Shown: piece by piece, positions 32,277-40,679 of the stretch
Layout: each line of letters opens with the position of its first letter
Position numbering within the stretch: the stretch's first letter is position 1
NCBI RefSeq assembly: GCF_001544475.1
Contig: NZ_FCNW02000039.1
Span: 1 to 55,762 of the forward strand
DNA: 55,762 bases
Source: Caballeronia humi
Lineage (GTDB): Bacteria; Pseudomonadota; Gammaproteobacteria; Burkholderiales; Burkholderiaceae
Direction: 5' to 3'
The notes under the pieces: generated by a model
Seen by the model: the letters and a program-made list of their open reading frames with translations, nothing else
What the model was told of the DNA's origin: nothing
Databases searched by the model: none
Position numbers and translations under genes: made by a program

Positions 32277-33317
32277 TCAGAACCGGTAGCCGACGCCCGC
32301 GAGAATCACGTCGGTGTCGCGGTTGTAGCGCGTGACGATGCGGTTCCATGTGACGCGCGTCGTCCAGTGCTCGCCGAAACGGTACGCCGCCGACATCGAG
32401 ACGATGCCGGCGAAGCGGTCGTCGGTGTCGTTGTCGCCGGTGACGTCGGTGTTCGACCGCTGGTTCAGCGCAATGTAGACGCCCGCGCCGACGCCGAGCG
32501 TAAAGCGATCGCTGAAGAAGGCGCGCGTCGCCCAGAGTTGGGTCGTGAGACCGTCGCGGCGCACGAGATCGCTGTTGCCTTCGTGCAGATAGCCGACCGT
32601 GACGTCCATGTATTTCATGAGGCCGCGGCGATAGTCGAGCGCGGTGGCAAGCGATGTTTCCGACCCCGTGCTGTTGACAATCGTCTGACCGAGGAAGGCG
32701 GTGACTTCGTTGGTCGTGACGCGGGTCGTGCGGTCGGGGGCCCAATCGCGCGGGCCGGGGGTATCGGGGGCGTCGAGCTGATAGGCCACGCCGAGCATTG
32801 CCGCCGACGTATTCGGCCCGCGCTGCACCTGCACGCGGTTCAGCTGCAATTGCGCGATCCAGCGGTTCGCCATGTAGTACTGCGCGCGCACGCTGTACAC
32901 GACGCCCCACCCGTGCAGGTCGGAATAACTGCCGCCGTCAGAATCGGTCGAGGTATCGAAATAACGATATGGGCCGACGCCCGCCGAGAGCACGAAGCGC
33001 CGGTTCGCGAGCGGCAGGCGCGCCCAGCCCTGGATCAGATTGCCGTCGCGATGATGATTGGCGACGTGGCCTTCGTTGAGCCAGGTGAAACTGGCGGCGA
33101 AATATTCGCCCAGACCTTCCTCGTAGGACCCCGCCCAGGAATACGTGTGCTCGCCGATACCGCGCGATACGCCCCCCATCAGCGACAGTTCCTGCGCGTG
33201 GAGTGTTTCGGAGGCGGAGATAAGAAGGAAAGCGGCGAGGGCAAAGGGCGTCAAGCACGCTGATCGCGCGGCGCCGTGACATAGCGGCGTTGGACGGGAC
33301 CCGGGAGATGAAGGCAT
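32277..33317 (-). CDS. Putative outer-membrane beta-barrel protein
   Basis: 346 aa. The N-terminal 42 residues are a long signal-like segment (ACLTPFALAAFLLISAS, cleavage near HAQ). After it come alternating strands such as EYFAASFTWLNEGH, RFVLSAGVGPYRYF and WGVVYSVRAQYYMANRWIAQLQ. The chain ends with a C-terminal aromatic (ILAGVGYRF), the usual signal for barrel insertion. The substrate or role is unknown. No Shine-Dalgarno is evident before 33317, so the start could be internal. Confidence 0.68.
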   Translation of the reverse strand: MPSSPGSRPTPLCHGAARSACLTPFALAAFLLISASETLHAQELSLMGGVSRGIGEHTYSWAGSYEEGLGEYFAASFTWLNEGHVANHHRDGNLIQGWARLPLANRRFVLSAGVGPYRYFDTSTDSDGGSYSDLHGWGVVYSVRAQYYMANRWIAQLQLNRVQVQRGPNTSAAMLGVAYQLDAPDTPGPRDWAPDRTTRVTTNEVTAFLGQTIVNSTGSETSLATALDYRRGLMKYMDVTVGYLHEGNSDLVRRDGLTTQLWATRAFFSDRFTLGVGAGVYIALNQRSNTDVTGDNDTDDRFAGIVSMSAAYRFGEHWTTRVTWNRIVTRYNRDTDVILAGVGYRF

Positions 33318-33393
33318 GCGCGTGTCCGGCTTGGAATCAAGTCAGGATCGTAGCAGCGTCTTGCTCGAAGCGTCGTCAAGGGCCCTCAAAGCG

Positions 33394-33430
33394 CGAACGG
33401 CGACGAACTCTATAGTCTCGTCGCCGTTCG
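33394..33430. terminator. Perfect hairpin just beyond the small Arg-rich protein gene
   Basis: CGAACGGCGACGA (33394-33406) pairs perfectly with TCGTCGCCGTTCG (33418-33430) around an 11-base loop. It lies 9 bases past the stop of the leftward gene at 33439. The T run after it on that strand is poor, so termination is likely but not certain. Confidence 0.5.
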
Positions 33431-33438
33431 TTCAATCC

Positions 33439-33729
33439 TTACCAGCCATGCCGATCATGCCAGCGTTCCTCGCGGCGCTCTTCATGGCGCCAGTGGCGTT
33501 CGCGACGCCATTCGCGACGCTCGCGCCATTCGCGTTCGCGCCAGCCGTCGTAATCGCCGTAGCCGCCGTATGCCACTGCTACCGGCGGCGGCGCGACATA
33601 CACCGGCTGCGGCGCCGCGTAATAGGCCGGCACGCCGATCCCGACCGCGAGATCCACATGCGCCGATGCCGCCGTCGACGCCACCAGCACCGCCAGTCCC
33701 AAAGCCGCCCCGATCATCTTCTTGTTCAT
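33439..33729 (-). CDS. Small exported protein with Arg/Glu-rich tail
   Basis: 96 aa from ATG 33729, chosen for AAGGAG upstream; the frame extends to 33801 without support. Signal peptide: MNKKMIGAALGLAVLVASTA, cleaving near ASA. Next comes a Pro/Tyr-rich stretch (VPAYYAAPQPVYVAPPPVAV), then a charged tail of repeated WRER/REWRR/HEERR units ending DRHGW. Similar glycine/proline plus charged-repeat proteins of unknown role are common in Burkholderia. Periplasmic or surface location is likely. Confidence 0.65.
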   Translation of the reverse strand: MNKKMIGAALGLAVLVASTAASAHVDLAVGIGVPAYYAAPQPVYVAPPPVAVAYGGYGDYDGWREREWRERREWRRERHWRHEERREERWHDRHGW

Positions 33730-33855
33730 ATCGCTTCTCCTTGCACCGAGTGCAATGTCAGTGACCACGGAACGCAGTCTAGAGTGCGATATCCGATACA
33801 AGTGCTACAGCGAAGCCATAAAGGTAACGCGTCGTAACGGCCGTCGCGCGGGACT

Positions 33856-34278
33856 TCAGCGCACGCGCTGGCCCTTTTCATCGATGACGACTTCGCCGTC
33901 TTCCTTCGCAAACGGCCCCTGCTGCGGCGACGGCAGGATATCGATCACGAGTTCGGACGGACGGCACAGCCGCACGCCGAGCGGCGTCTCGACGAAGGGA
34001 CGGTTGATGAGGATCGGATGAGCCAGCATGGCGTCGATGAGCTGATCGTCGGTGAGGGCGGGGTCGCCGAGGCCCAGTTCGGCGTACGGCGTGCCCTTTT
34101 CGCGCAGCGCGTCGCGCACCGACATGCCCGCGCGGGCGAAGAGGCTGGTGAGCGTGGCGCGGTCCGGCGGCGCGACCAGGTATTCAACGACCCGCGGCTC
34201 GATGCCGGCGTTGCGGATCAGCGCAAGCGTGTTGCGCGACGTGCCGCACTGCGGGTTGTGGTAAATCGTGACGGTCAT
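33856..34278 (-). CDS. arsC: Arsenate reductase, glutaredoxin-dependent (ArsC family)
   Basis: 140 aa from ATG 34278, with GAGGAA upstream; the frame runs on to 34416 without support. The active-site loop is IYHNPQCGTSRNTLAL with the catalytic Cys near residue 11. The conserved segments TPYAELGLGDP, AHPILINRPFVETPLG (with the anion-binding Arg) and VRLCRPSE follow. It reduces arsenate to arsenite using glutaredoxin and glutathione. No arsR or arsB is in the window, so this copy may have a housekeeping role or belong to the wider YffB/Spx-like group. Confidence 0.87.
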   Translation of the reverse strand: MTVTIYHNPQCGTSRNTLALIRNAGIEPRVVEYLVAPPDRATLTSLFARAGMSVRDALREKGTPYAELGLGDPALTDDQLIDAMLAHPILINRPFVETPLGVRLCRPSELVIDILPSPQQGPFAKEDGEVVIDEKGQRVR

Positions 34279-34741
34279 GATGTTTCCTCGCGGTTTGCGC
34301 CGTGTTCGAAGGCGGTCATTCACCATTTTAGTGTTACCCCGGCCGATGTCGTCGCGCGCTCCGGGATCGATGTCGAATGGCGGAAATGTCATCTGCAAGC
34401 CAGACTCGGCGCGCATCGCGACGCGCGGTGCGATTGTGCTGTCAATTCGTGCATCGGCACGCTATAACCAAAATGCAGTGCGGCTTTACTGACCTTGTGT
34501 AGCTTGATACCCGGACCTTGCGTCCCTATAAGCCGGCATCTCACCGGCGCACCGCTCTGCAATTTTCGCGGTAACAGTCCAACTAGTTCGGCACGCCGGT
34601 GTGACCGGCCGATGACCGACGCGTCTCCGTTCAACGCGAATCTGCCCCTTTCTCGCGGCACGCGCCTTGCAAGCGGAGAACCGAGCCCGCCGATCGCCAG
34701 TGCGGGACCCCTGTGATCAGCGCTTGATGAAAGGAGTCGCT
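34279..34741. other. Divergent intergenic region, arsC / small exported protein
   Basis: About 460 bases. It must hold both promoters. I see no supported gene: the open frames here are short and unlike protein. A ribosome binding site (AAAGGAG) ends just before 34742. No terminator or clear repeat is visible. A small RNA cannot be ruled out. Confidence 0.4.
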
Positions 34742-35026
34742 ATGAAAGCCCGTTTGGTATTGACGACGCTCGTCGCTTCCCTGGTAGCTGTCGGAAGCCT
34801 TGCAACCGCGCAGGAAACGTATCGCACCGCCCAGCCGCCGATGCAGGGCGCCGACACGACCGGCCAGCAGATGGCGCAACCCGGCATGCAACAGGACGCG
34901 AACGCGCCCGCCCAGCCGGCCGACAGTTCGTATGGCGGCGCGCCGGCTACCCGCAGCGTGGCGGGCGGCATGACATCGAAGCCGTGCGTGCGCGGCACGC
35001 AATGCGATATCTTTTTTGGCCAGTGA
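34742..35026 (+). CDS. Small exported protein, Gln/Ala/Pro-rich with C-terminal cysteines
   Basis: 94 aa from ATG 34742, with AAAGGAG upstream. Signal peptide residues 1-23 (ARLVLTTLVASLVAVGSLA, cleaving near ATA). The mature part is low complexity (PPMQGADTTGQQMAQPGMQQ) and ends in a conserved-looking tail, KPCVRGTQCDIFFGQ, with two cysteines four residues apart that may form a disulfide. The function is unknown. A terminator hairpin follows. Confidence 0.65.
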   Translation: MKARLVLTTLVASLVAVGSLATAQETYRTAQPPMQGADTTGQQMAQPGMQQDANAPAQPADSSYGGAPATRSVAGGMTSKPCVRGTQCDIFFGQ

Positions 35027-35038
35027 CGTGTGCAATGG

Positions 35039-35086
35039 GGAGAATCCCGTCGAGGCTTTGTCCTCAGGCGGATTCTCCTCTTTCTT
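35039..35086 (+). terminator. Terminator after the small exported protein gene
   Basis: GGAGAATC (35039-35046) pairs with GATTCTCC (35071-35078); an inner GAGG/CCTC stem narrows the loop. The T-rich TCTTTCTTT follows. Confidence 0.6.
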
Positions 35087-35097
35087 TGTAAGAACCC

Positions 35098-35364
35098 ATG
35101 ACACGCGATGAATTTCTCGCCGAACTGGCGAGCGAAGGATTTCAGGAAATCGTGACGGTCACGCGCGAGGCGGGCCAGTCACTCGATACGCATACGCATC
35201 CGTTCGAGGCGAAGGCGTTGATCGTCGAAGGCGAATTGACGATTCGCGCACGCGAGACGGAGCGGCGGTTTCAGGTGGGCGATGTCTTTCATCTGGCTTC
35301 CGACGAGTCGCACTCGGAACGCTATGGGCCTTTCGGTGTCGTGTATCTCGTCGGGCGGAAATAG
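35098..35364 (+). CDS. Small cupin domain protein
   Basis: 88 aa. The cupin motifs are VTREAGQSLDTHTHPFEAKA with two His and a Glu ligand position, and FQVGDVFHLASDESHSERYG. The core strand ALIVEGELTIRARETE lies between. It is a minimal single-barrel cupin with no signal peptide. The ligand and role are unknown. It starts just after the terminator at 35039-35086, so it probably has its own promoter or relies on read-through. Confidence 0.75.
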   Translation: MTRDEFLAELASEGFQEIVTVTREAGQSLDTHTHPFEAKALIVEGELTIRARETERRFQVGDVFHLASDESHSERYGPFGVVYLVGRK

Positions 35365-35386
35365 ACGCGTTTTAGCGCCTTTCAGT

Positions 35387-35824
35387 TCACAACATCGATT
35401 TGCCTTGCGCGAGAATCTTGTCGCAGACCTGCTTCGTGACCTGCTCTTTCAGTCCGCCGCCACTCAAGTCGACTTTCTGCCCGCTGCTGCTGCTGAGGAT
35501 GCCTTTGGCGCCGTCCGTGTAGCCGCTGTCCGACGACGACGATCCGCCCAGCTTGCCCATCAGCGAATCTTTCACCGACGATGCGCCGCTGCCGCTCAGG
35601 TAGTTGTTCTTGATGCAGTATTCGATGATGCCGGTGACATTGCCGAGGCTGCCGGAACTGAGCGACTGGCCCGACAGCGAACTGCCGAGGCCGCCTAATC
35701 CACCCGCCGCGCCTGTCGCGCCACCGTTGTTTTTCAGGAGATCGCCGAGTTGGGCGTGGGCCGGCGGCAAACAGGCGATGGTCGCGAAGGCCGTCGCGAC
35801 GGTGAGGATTGTTCGCAGTTTCAT
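35387..35824 (-). CDS. DUF2501 domain-containing exported protein
   Basis: 145 aa from ATG 35824, with AAGGTGA upstream; a much longer frame continues to 37069 but lies across the sensor gene in another frame and is rejected. Signal peptide: LRTILTVATAFATIACLPPA, cleavage near HAQ. Then a Gly/Ser-rich region, followed by the DUF2501 core IIEYCIKNNYLSG and KEQVTKQVCDKILAQGKSML with two cysteines. Members are small periplasmic proteins of unknown function. It lies 62 bases downstream of the sensor fragment gene on the same strand. Confidence 0.84.
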   Translation of the reverse strand: MKLRTILTVATAFATIACLPPAHAQLGDLLKNNGGATGAAGGLGGLGSSLSGQSLSSGSLGNVTGIIEYCIKNNYLSGSGASSVKDSLMGKLGGSSSSDSGYTDGAKGILSSSSGQKVDLSGGGLKEQVTKQVCDKILAQGKSML

Positions 35825-35886
35825 GCTCGTCACCTTTTCGAGGGCAGGTAGGTTCTTACTATAGTGCTTTTCGGCGACCGCGCTTC

Positions 35887-37077
35887 TCACCGCGCCGCCA
35901 TCCGCTCCGCGCGCCTCACACGCAGCCGCTCCAGCATCAGCGCTCCGATCACACTCGCCTGCGCGATCAGCACCAGAATCACCACGCATATCTCCACCCG
36001 ATACCTCTCCAGCAGCGAATCCGGTCGATGCAGAAACCGCGTCTCCGCCGGAACGAGACTCGCATCGATTTTCCAGCGTTCCATTTCCCGCACGTCGACG
36101 GAAACCGTCGAGGGTGGCGCCGGCATGATGACCGGCGAACGCGCGCTCGGCTGGCGAAGAATGCGCAACGCCATTTGTCCGGCGAGCGTCCCCTGCTCCG
36201 CCCAGCTCGAAATCGATCCGCCGATGATCCCCGCGCCGAGATACGTATCGAAGAAGCTGTAGATTGGCGAATGCGCGCGCTCCGAGAAAAGCGAGATGAG
36301 ATCGCGGGGGATGAAAGTCCGGCCGCGCGCATCGCGGAACACGCTTGAGTACAGGATGATCGTCTGCGGCGGCAACTGGGCGACGCGCTCCAGCATGTCT
36401 TCGATCGGGGCGTCGGAGATCCAGATCATCGGCAGGTCCTTGAAGCGGTTCGACACCACACTCTCCACGCGCCCGCGCCACGCCTGATCGTACGACGACG
36501 TACCCGCGATCAACGCGATGCGGTCGGCGTTCGGCTGGAAGCGCCGGGCCAGATCGAGCGTGCCGGCGACATCGAACGCGATGCGCACGCCCGACACGCG
36601 CGCCGACAGCGTGCGCGTGCCGAAATAATCGTCCGGAATGCCGCAGAAGACGATCGGGACATCGGGCCAGAGCGTGTCCGCGTTGCGCTCGAGGAATTCG
36701 AGCGCCGGCTGGCGCAACGCGATGATGATGTCGGGCTTCCGGCTCGCGAACTTGTTGTTCAGATACTGCGTGACCACAGCATCCGGCACCGGACTGCTGG
36801 ATTCGAGCGTGTGAAGCGGCTCGGTGATGAACTCCGTGGAGGCATCGGTGGCACGCGAGAAGACGTCGCGAATGCCGCGATCCTGCGCGACGGCTGAGGG
36901 CAGGTAGGGATCGCCGCCCTGCATGATGAGGACGCGCCAGCGCTCGGGCGGCAAGTGCGTGCTGTAGGCCGATGCGCTGAGCGTGAGCGGGATCGCGATG
37001 ACGAGGGCGTTCGCCAGCCGCGCGATGAAGCATCGTCGCTTGCGGTGCGGGCGAATTCGTGCGAAGCAAGGTGTCAT
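35887..37077 (-). CDS. Periplasmic substrate-binding (ABC_sub_bind-like) sensor domain with one membrane helix; kinase part absent
   Basis: 396 aa. The N-terminal hydrophobic segment at about 20-36 may be a signal anchor. Residues about 45-330 resemble the ABC_sub_bind fold used as the sensing domain of histidine kinases (RWRVLIMQGGDPYLPS, VFCGIPDDYFG, ALIAGTSSYDQAWRGRVE, ILYSSVFRDARGRTFIPRDL). A transmembrane helix (VEICVVILVLIAQASVIGALML) follows at about 360-383. The protein stops 13 residues later in LRVRRAERMAAR, just where full-length relatives continue into PAS and kinase domains. The next 60 bases do not encode a PAS fragment. It may be a truncated sensor or a stand-alone binding protein. 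Confidence 0.65.
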   Translation of the reverse strand: MTPCFARIRPHRKRRCFIARLANALVIAIPLTLSASAYSTHLPPERWRVLIMQGGDPYLPSAVAQDRGIRDVFSRATDASTEFITEPLHTLESSSPVPDAVVTQYLNNKFASRKPDIIIALRQPALEFLERNADTLWPDVPIVFCGIPDDYFGTRTLSARVSGVRIAFDVAGTLDLARRFQPNADRIALIAGTSSYDQAWRGRVESVVSNRFKDLPMIWISDAPIEDMLERVAQLPPQTIILYSSVFRDARGRTFIPRDLISLFSERAHSPIYSFFDTYLGAGIIGGSISSWAEQGTLAGQMALRILRQPSARSPVIMPAPPSTVSVDVREMERWKIDASLVPAETRFLHRPDSLLERYRVEICVVILVLIAQASVIGALMLERLRVRRAERMAAR

Positions 37078-37276
37078 CTTCCGGGCCTCGGTTGGGAAAC
37101 GCGGTCGATCGGGGACGGGCTGCGGATTGCGCTTCAGCGCGGGGTGTCGCGTAGTCGCATTGCTCTGATTCTAGTGCGACGGCAGTGTTGCGAGGGAGTG
37201 GATTGCGATAGTGCTACATGCGGCACCCAGGCGGCGTGTGTGTGCCGGAAGGTGAAACAATCGTGGGGTAGACGCC

Positions 37277-37315
37277 AAAGCGATCATGCCGGCGGAACGC
37301 CGGCATGATCGCTTT
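37277..37315. terminator. Perfect hairpin beyond glmS
   Basis: An exact 18-bp stem (37277-37294 with 37298-37315) closes a GAA triloop. Its arms begin AAAGCGATCATGCC. It lies 32 bases past the glmS stop. The stem itself ends in TTT but no long T run follows, so it may terminate weakly or protect the 3' end. Confidence 0.55.
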
Positions 37316-37346
37316 CGTTTGTAGTCTCACGGACGGTGAAAAGGCC

Positions 37347-39164
37347 TCACTCCACCGTAACCGACTTCGCGAGATTCCGCGGCTTGTCCACATCCGTCCC
37401 ACGCGCACACGCAGTGTGATAAGCCAGCAACTGAAGCGGCACGACGTGCAGGATCGGCGAGAGCGGTCCGTAGTGTTCCGGCATCCGGATCACGTGAATC
37501 CCATCTTCGCTGACGATGCGCGTATCCGCATCGGCGAAAACATAAAGCTCGCCGCCACGCGCCCGCACTTCCTGCATGTTCGACTTCAGCTTTTCGAGCA
37601 GCGTGTCGTTCGGCGCCACTGTCACGACCGGCATCGCTTCGGTCACGAGCGCCAGAGGTCCGTGCTTCAACTCACCCGCTGGGTAAGCCTCCGCGTGGAT
37701 GTACGAAATCTCCTTGAGCTTCAACGCACCTTCGAGCGCGATCGGATAGTGCAGTCCGCGCCCGAGGAACAGCGCATTCTCCTTGCGCGCGAACTCCTCG
37801 GCCCACGCGATGATCTGCGGTTCCAGCGCGAGCACGCTGTTCAGCGCCGCCGGCAAGTGCCGCAACTGCGTGAGATACGCCGTTTCCTGCTTCGCATCGA
37901 CGAACCCGCGCATCTTGCCGAGCGTCACGGCCAGCACGAACAGCCCGACGAGTTGTGTCGTGAACGCCTTCGTCGATGCAACGCCGATCTCCGTCCCCGC
38001 ATGCGTCAGGAACGACAGCTCCGTCAGCCGTACCATCGCGCTCGTCCCGACGTTGCACACGGCCAGCGTGTGCTTGTGCCCGAGCGATTGCGCATGCTTC
38101 AACGCAGCAAGCGTATCCGCAGTCTCACCCGATTGCGAGATCACCACGACGAGCGCCTTCGGATCCGGCACCGATTCGCGATACCGATACTCGCTCGCGA
38201 TCTCGACCTGCGTAGGAATCTTCGCGATCGATTCGAGCCAGTACTTCGCCGTCAGCCCCGAGTAGTAGCTCGTGCCGCACGCGAGGATCAGCAAGTTGTC
38301 GATACCGTCGAACGCCTGCTTCGCGTTCTCGCCGAAGATCGATGCATCGAAATGATCGGCTTGCGGGATCGTGTCGGTGATCGCGCGCGGCTGCTCGAAG
38401 ATTTCCTTCTGCATGAAGTGGCGATACGGCCCGAGTTCCACCGCGCCGCCGTAAGCCGCGACCACGCGCACTTCGCGCACCGCGGGCACGCCTTCGCGAT
38501 CGACGATCTTCACGCCGTCGAGCGTGATCTCCACCACGTCACCCTCTTCGAGGAACGCGAAGTGATCCGTGCTGCCGGCGAGCGCGAGTGCGTCCGATGC
38601 GAGGAAGTTCTCACCGTTACCCACGCCGACGACGAGCGGCGAACCCTGACGCGCGCCCACCACCGTATGCGGCTGGTCCTTGTGCATCACGGCGATCGCA
38701 TACGCGCCGTGGAGTTGCTTGACGGCCTCGCGCACGGTCTGGAACAGGTCGCCGCGATACATGCTGTGGATCAGGTGCGCGATGACTTCGGTATCGGTCT
38801 GCGAGACAAACTCGTAGCCCTTGCCGCGCAGCATTTCACGCAGCGACTCGTAGTTCTCGATGATGCCGTTGTGCACGAGCGCCAGCGCATCGCGCGAAAA
38901 GATCGGGTGCGCGTTGTCCGTGACGGGCGCGCCGTGCGTCGCCCAGCGCGTATGGGCGATGCCCGTCACGCCGTCGAGACGCGTGTCGCGCACCTGGGCG
39001 TCGAGATCGGATACGCGCGAGACACTGCGCGCACGCTTCGGCGCGCCGTTGCTCATGACGGCGACGCCGCACGAGTCGTAACCACGATATTCAAGCCGGC
39101 GCAGTCCTTCGACCAGCACCGATACGATGTTGCGCTGCGCGACCGCGCCGACAATTCCACACAT
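37347..39164 (-). CDS. glmS: Glutamine--fructose-6-phosphate aminotransferase (isomerizing)
   Basis: 605 aa from the ATG at 39164 (MCGIVGAVAQRN), so Cys2 is the free N-terminal nucleophile after Met removal; the longer frame into glmU is rejected. It makes glucosamine-6-phosphate, the first step to UDP-GlcNAc. The glutaminase domain occupies about 1-240 (RLEYRGYDSCG, HTRWATHGAP). Two SIS sugar-isomerase domains follow (LACGTSYYSGLTAKYWLE; GRGLHYPIALEGALKLKE), ending with the conserved VTVE. AAGGA lies upstream of the start. glmU is 83 bases upstream on the same strand, so the two are probably one operon. Confidence 0.96.
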   Translation of the reverse strand: MCGIVGAVAQRNIVSVLVEGLRRLEYRGYDSCGVAVMSNGAPKRARSVSRVSDLDAQVRDTRLDGVTGIAHTRWATHGAPVTDNAHPIFSRDALALVHNGIIENYESLREMLRGKGYEFVSQTDTEVIAHLIHSMYRGDLFQTVREAVKQLHGAYAIAVMHKDQPHTVVGARQGSPLVVGVGNGENFLASDALALAGSTDHFAFLEEGDVVEITLDGVKIVDREGVPAVREVRVVAAYGGAVELGPYRHFMQKEIFEQPRAITDTIPQADHFDASIFGENAKQAFDGIDNLLILACGTSYYSGLTAKYWLESIAKIPTQVEIASEYRYRESVPDPKALVVVISQSGETADTLAALKHAQSLGHKHTLAVCNVGTSAMVRLTELSFLTHAGTEIGVASTKAFTTQLVGLFVLAVTLGKMRGFVDAKQETAYLTQLRHLPAALNSVLALEPQIIAWAEEFARKENALFLGRGLHYPIALEGALKLKEISYIHAEAYPAGELKHGPLALVTEAMPVVTVAPNDTLLEKLKSNMQEVRARGGELYVFADADTRIVSEDGIHVIRMPEHYGPLSPILHVVPLQLLAYHTACARGTDVDKPRNLAKSVTVE

Positions 39165-39247
39165 GGTTTCTCGTCCTTCTCTAAGTTTGTTTGCAACGCA
39201 CGCTGTGGGTGCCGCTGCTGCTGCGATCAATCGATATTCGTGAAAGC

Positions 39248-40609
39248 TCAGGCCTTCTTCTTGGTCGGCCGCACGTAGTCTCGGCGGCTCACCTGGGTCT
39301 TCCCGTTCATCACGAGTTCGCCTTCGCCGACGTCCTTCCATACCGTCGTGCCTGCCGCGATCGTCGTGCCGCGCCCAATGTGCACCGGCGCCACGAGTTG
39401 CGTATCGGAGCCGACGAACACGTCGTCTTCGATCACGGTGCGATGCTTGTTCGCGCCGTCGTAATTGCAGGTGATCGTGCCCGCGCCGATGTTCACGCGC
39501 GCGCCGACATCGGAATCGCCGACATACGACAGGTGATTCGCCTTCGAGCCGTGCCCGAGCACCGCGTTCTTCACTTCGACGAAGTTGCCAACGTGCGCTT
39601 CGTCGCCGAGCTTCGCGCCCGGACGCAGCCGCGCATACGGCCCGAGCACGACGTTCGCGCCGGTCGTGCCGCCTTCGATATGCGTGAACGCATCGATGCG
39701 TGTGCCCGCGCCGATCACCGCGTCGCGGATCACGCAGTTCGGACCGACCGTCACGTTGTCCGCGAGCGTCACGCGCCCTTCGAACACACAGTTCACGTCG
39801 ATCGACACATCGCGGCCGCATTCCAGCGTACCGCGCACGTCGATGCGCGCCGGGTCCAGCAGCGTCACGCCCGCGACGAGCAGATCGTTCGCCACGTTGC
39901 GCTGATGCACGCGTTCGAGTTCGGCCAACTGCTGTTTGCTGTTCACGCCGAGCGTTTCCCACTCTTCGTCGGGCTGCGCGGTGACGATTTCGACGCCGGC
40001 TTCAAGCGCGCGCTCGACCACGTCCGTCAGGTAGAACTCGCCCTGCGCGTTGTCGTTCCGAAGCGAGGCGAGCCAACTCGACAGTTGCTCCGTCGGCGTG
40101 GTGATGATGCCCGTGTTGATCTCGGCGATCTTGCGTTCGTCGGCGCTCGCGTCCTTCTGCTCGACGATCTTCTGCACCGCGCCGTTCGCATCGCGCACGA
40201 TGCGTCCGTAGCCGGTGGGATTGTCGAGGGTGACCGTGAGCACGCCGTAGCGGCCATTCTCGGCGGCATCGACGAGTCGTTTCAGTGTGCTGGCACGCGT
40301 TAGCGGCACGTCGCCGTAAAGCACCAGCGTCGGCACCGATGGATCGACCAGCGGCAGCGCCTGCTGCACGGCGTGGCCGGTGCCGAGTTGCTGCTCCTGC
40401 ACGGCGAACTGCACGTCGGGCGCGGCAACGGCTTCGCGTACTTTCTCGGCACCGTGCCCGATCACGACGACGAGCCGCGTCGGCTGGAGCGAACGCGCGG
40501 TCTCGATGACGTGCGACAGGAGCGGCCTGCCAGCCAGCGGATGGAGCACTTTCGGCAGGGCGGAATTCATGCGTTTTCCCATGCCCGCCGCCAGAATCAC
40601 AATGTTCAT
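39248..40609 (-). CDS. glmU: Bifunctional N-acetylglucosamine-1-phosphate uridyltransferase / glucosamine-1-phosphate acetyltransferase
   Basis: 453 aa, normal for GlmU. It acetylates glucosamine-1-phosphate and then adds UMP to give UDP-GlcNAc. The N-terminal uridyltransferase domain starts IVILAAGMGKRMNSALPKVL, with YGDVPLTRASTL and GYGRIVRD. The C-terminal half is a left-handed beta helix of hexapeptide repeats (VTLADNVTVGPNCVIRDAVI and onward). The acetyl-transfer site includes NHLSYVGDSDVG and NIGAGTITCNYDG. It precedes glmS, so one transcript would supply both ends of the pathway. Confidence 0.96.
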   Translation of the reverse strand: MNIVILAAGMGKRMNSALPKVLHPLAGRPLLSHVIETARSLQPTRLVVVIGHGAEKVREAVAAPDVQFAVQEQQLGTGHAVQQALPLVDPSVPTLVLYGDVPLTRASTLKRLVDAAENGRYGVLTVTLDNPTGYGRIVRDANGAVQKIVEQKDASADERKIAEINTGIITTPTEQLSSWLASLRNDNAQGEFYLTDVVERALEAGVEIVTAQPDEEWETLGVNSKQQLAELERVHQRNVANDLLVAGVTLLDPARIDVRGTLECGRDVSIDVNCVFEGRVTLADNVTVGPNCVIRDAVIGAGTRIDAFTHIEGGTTGANVVLGPYARLRPGAKLGDEAHVGNFVEVKNAVLGHGSKANHLSYVGDSDVGARVNIGAGTITCNYDGANKHRTVIEDDVFVGSDTQLVAPVHIGRGTTIAAGTTVWKDVGEGELVMNGKTQVSRRDYVRPTKKKA

Positions 40610-40679
40610 CGCATCACGTATTTATAAGAATTGGAAAGACCAGCAGGACACATCAAGCCGCATGCTGCTGGAGATTGCA

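Noticed and set aside
34279..34741. Possible small protein genes in the arsC intergenic region
   Set aside because: Frames here have no ribosome site and no protein-like composition.
35387..37069. A 560-codon frame joining the DUF2501 gene to sequence across the sensor gene
   Set aside because: The upstream part is a frame shadow of the sensor; DUF2501 has its own start and signal peptide at 35824.
39165..39247. Possible glmS ribozyme or riboswitch in the glmU-glmS gap
   Set aside because: Only 83 bases, no ribozyme-like core seen, and the glmS ribozyme is known from Gram-positive bacteria.
37305..39278. A 657-codon plus-strand frame opposite glmS
   Set aside because: Arg/His-rich shadow with no signal for translation; glmS on the other strand is certain.
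37347..39962. Apparent fusion of glmS to an N-terminal extension reaching into glmU
   Set aside because: GlmS needs Cys2 as N-terminal nucleophile, so the start must be at 39164; the extension is an off-frame reading of glmU.
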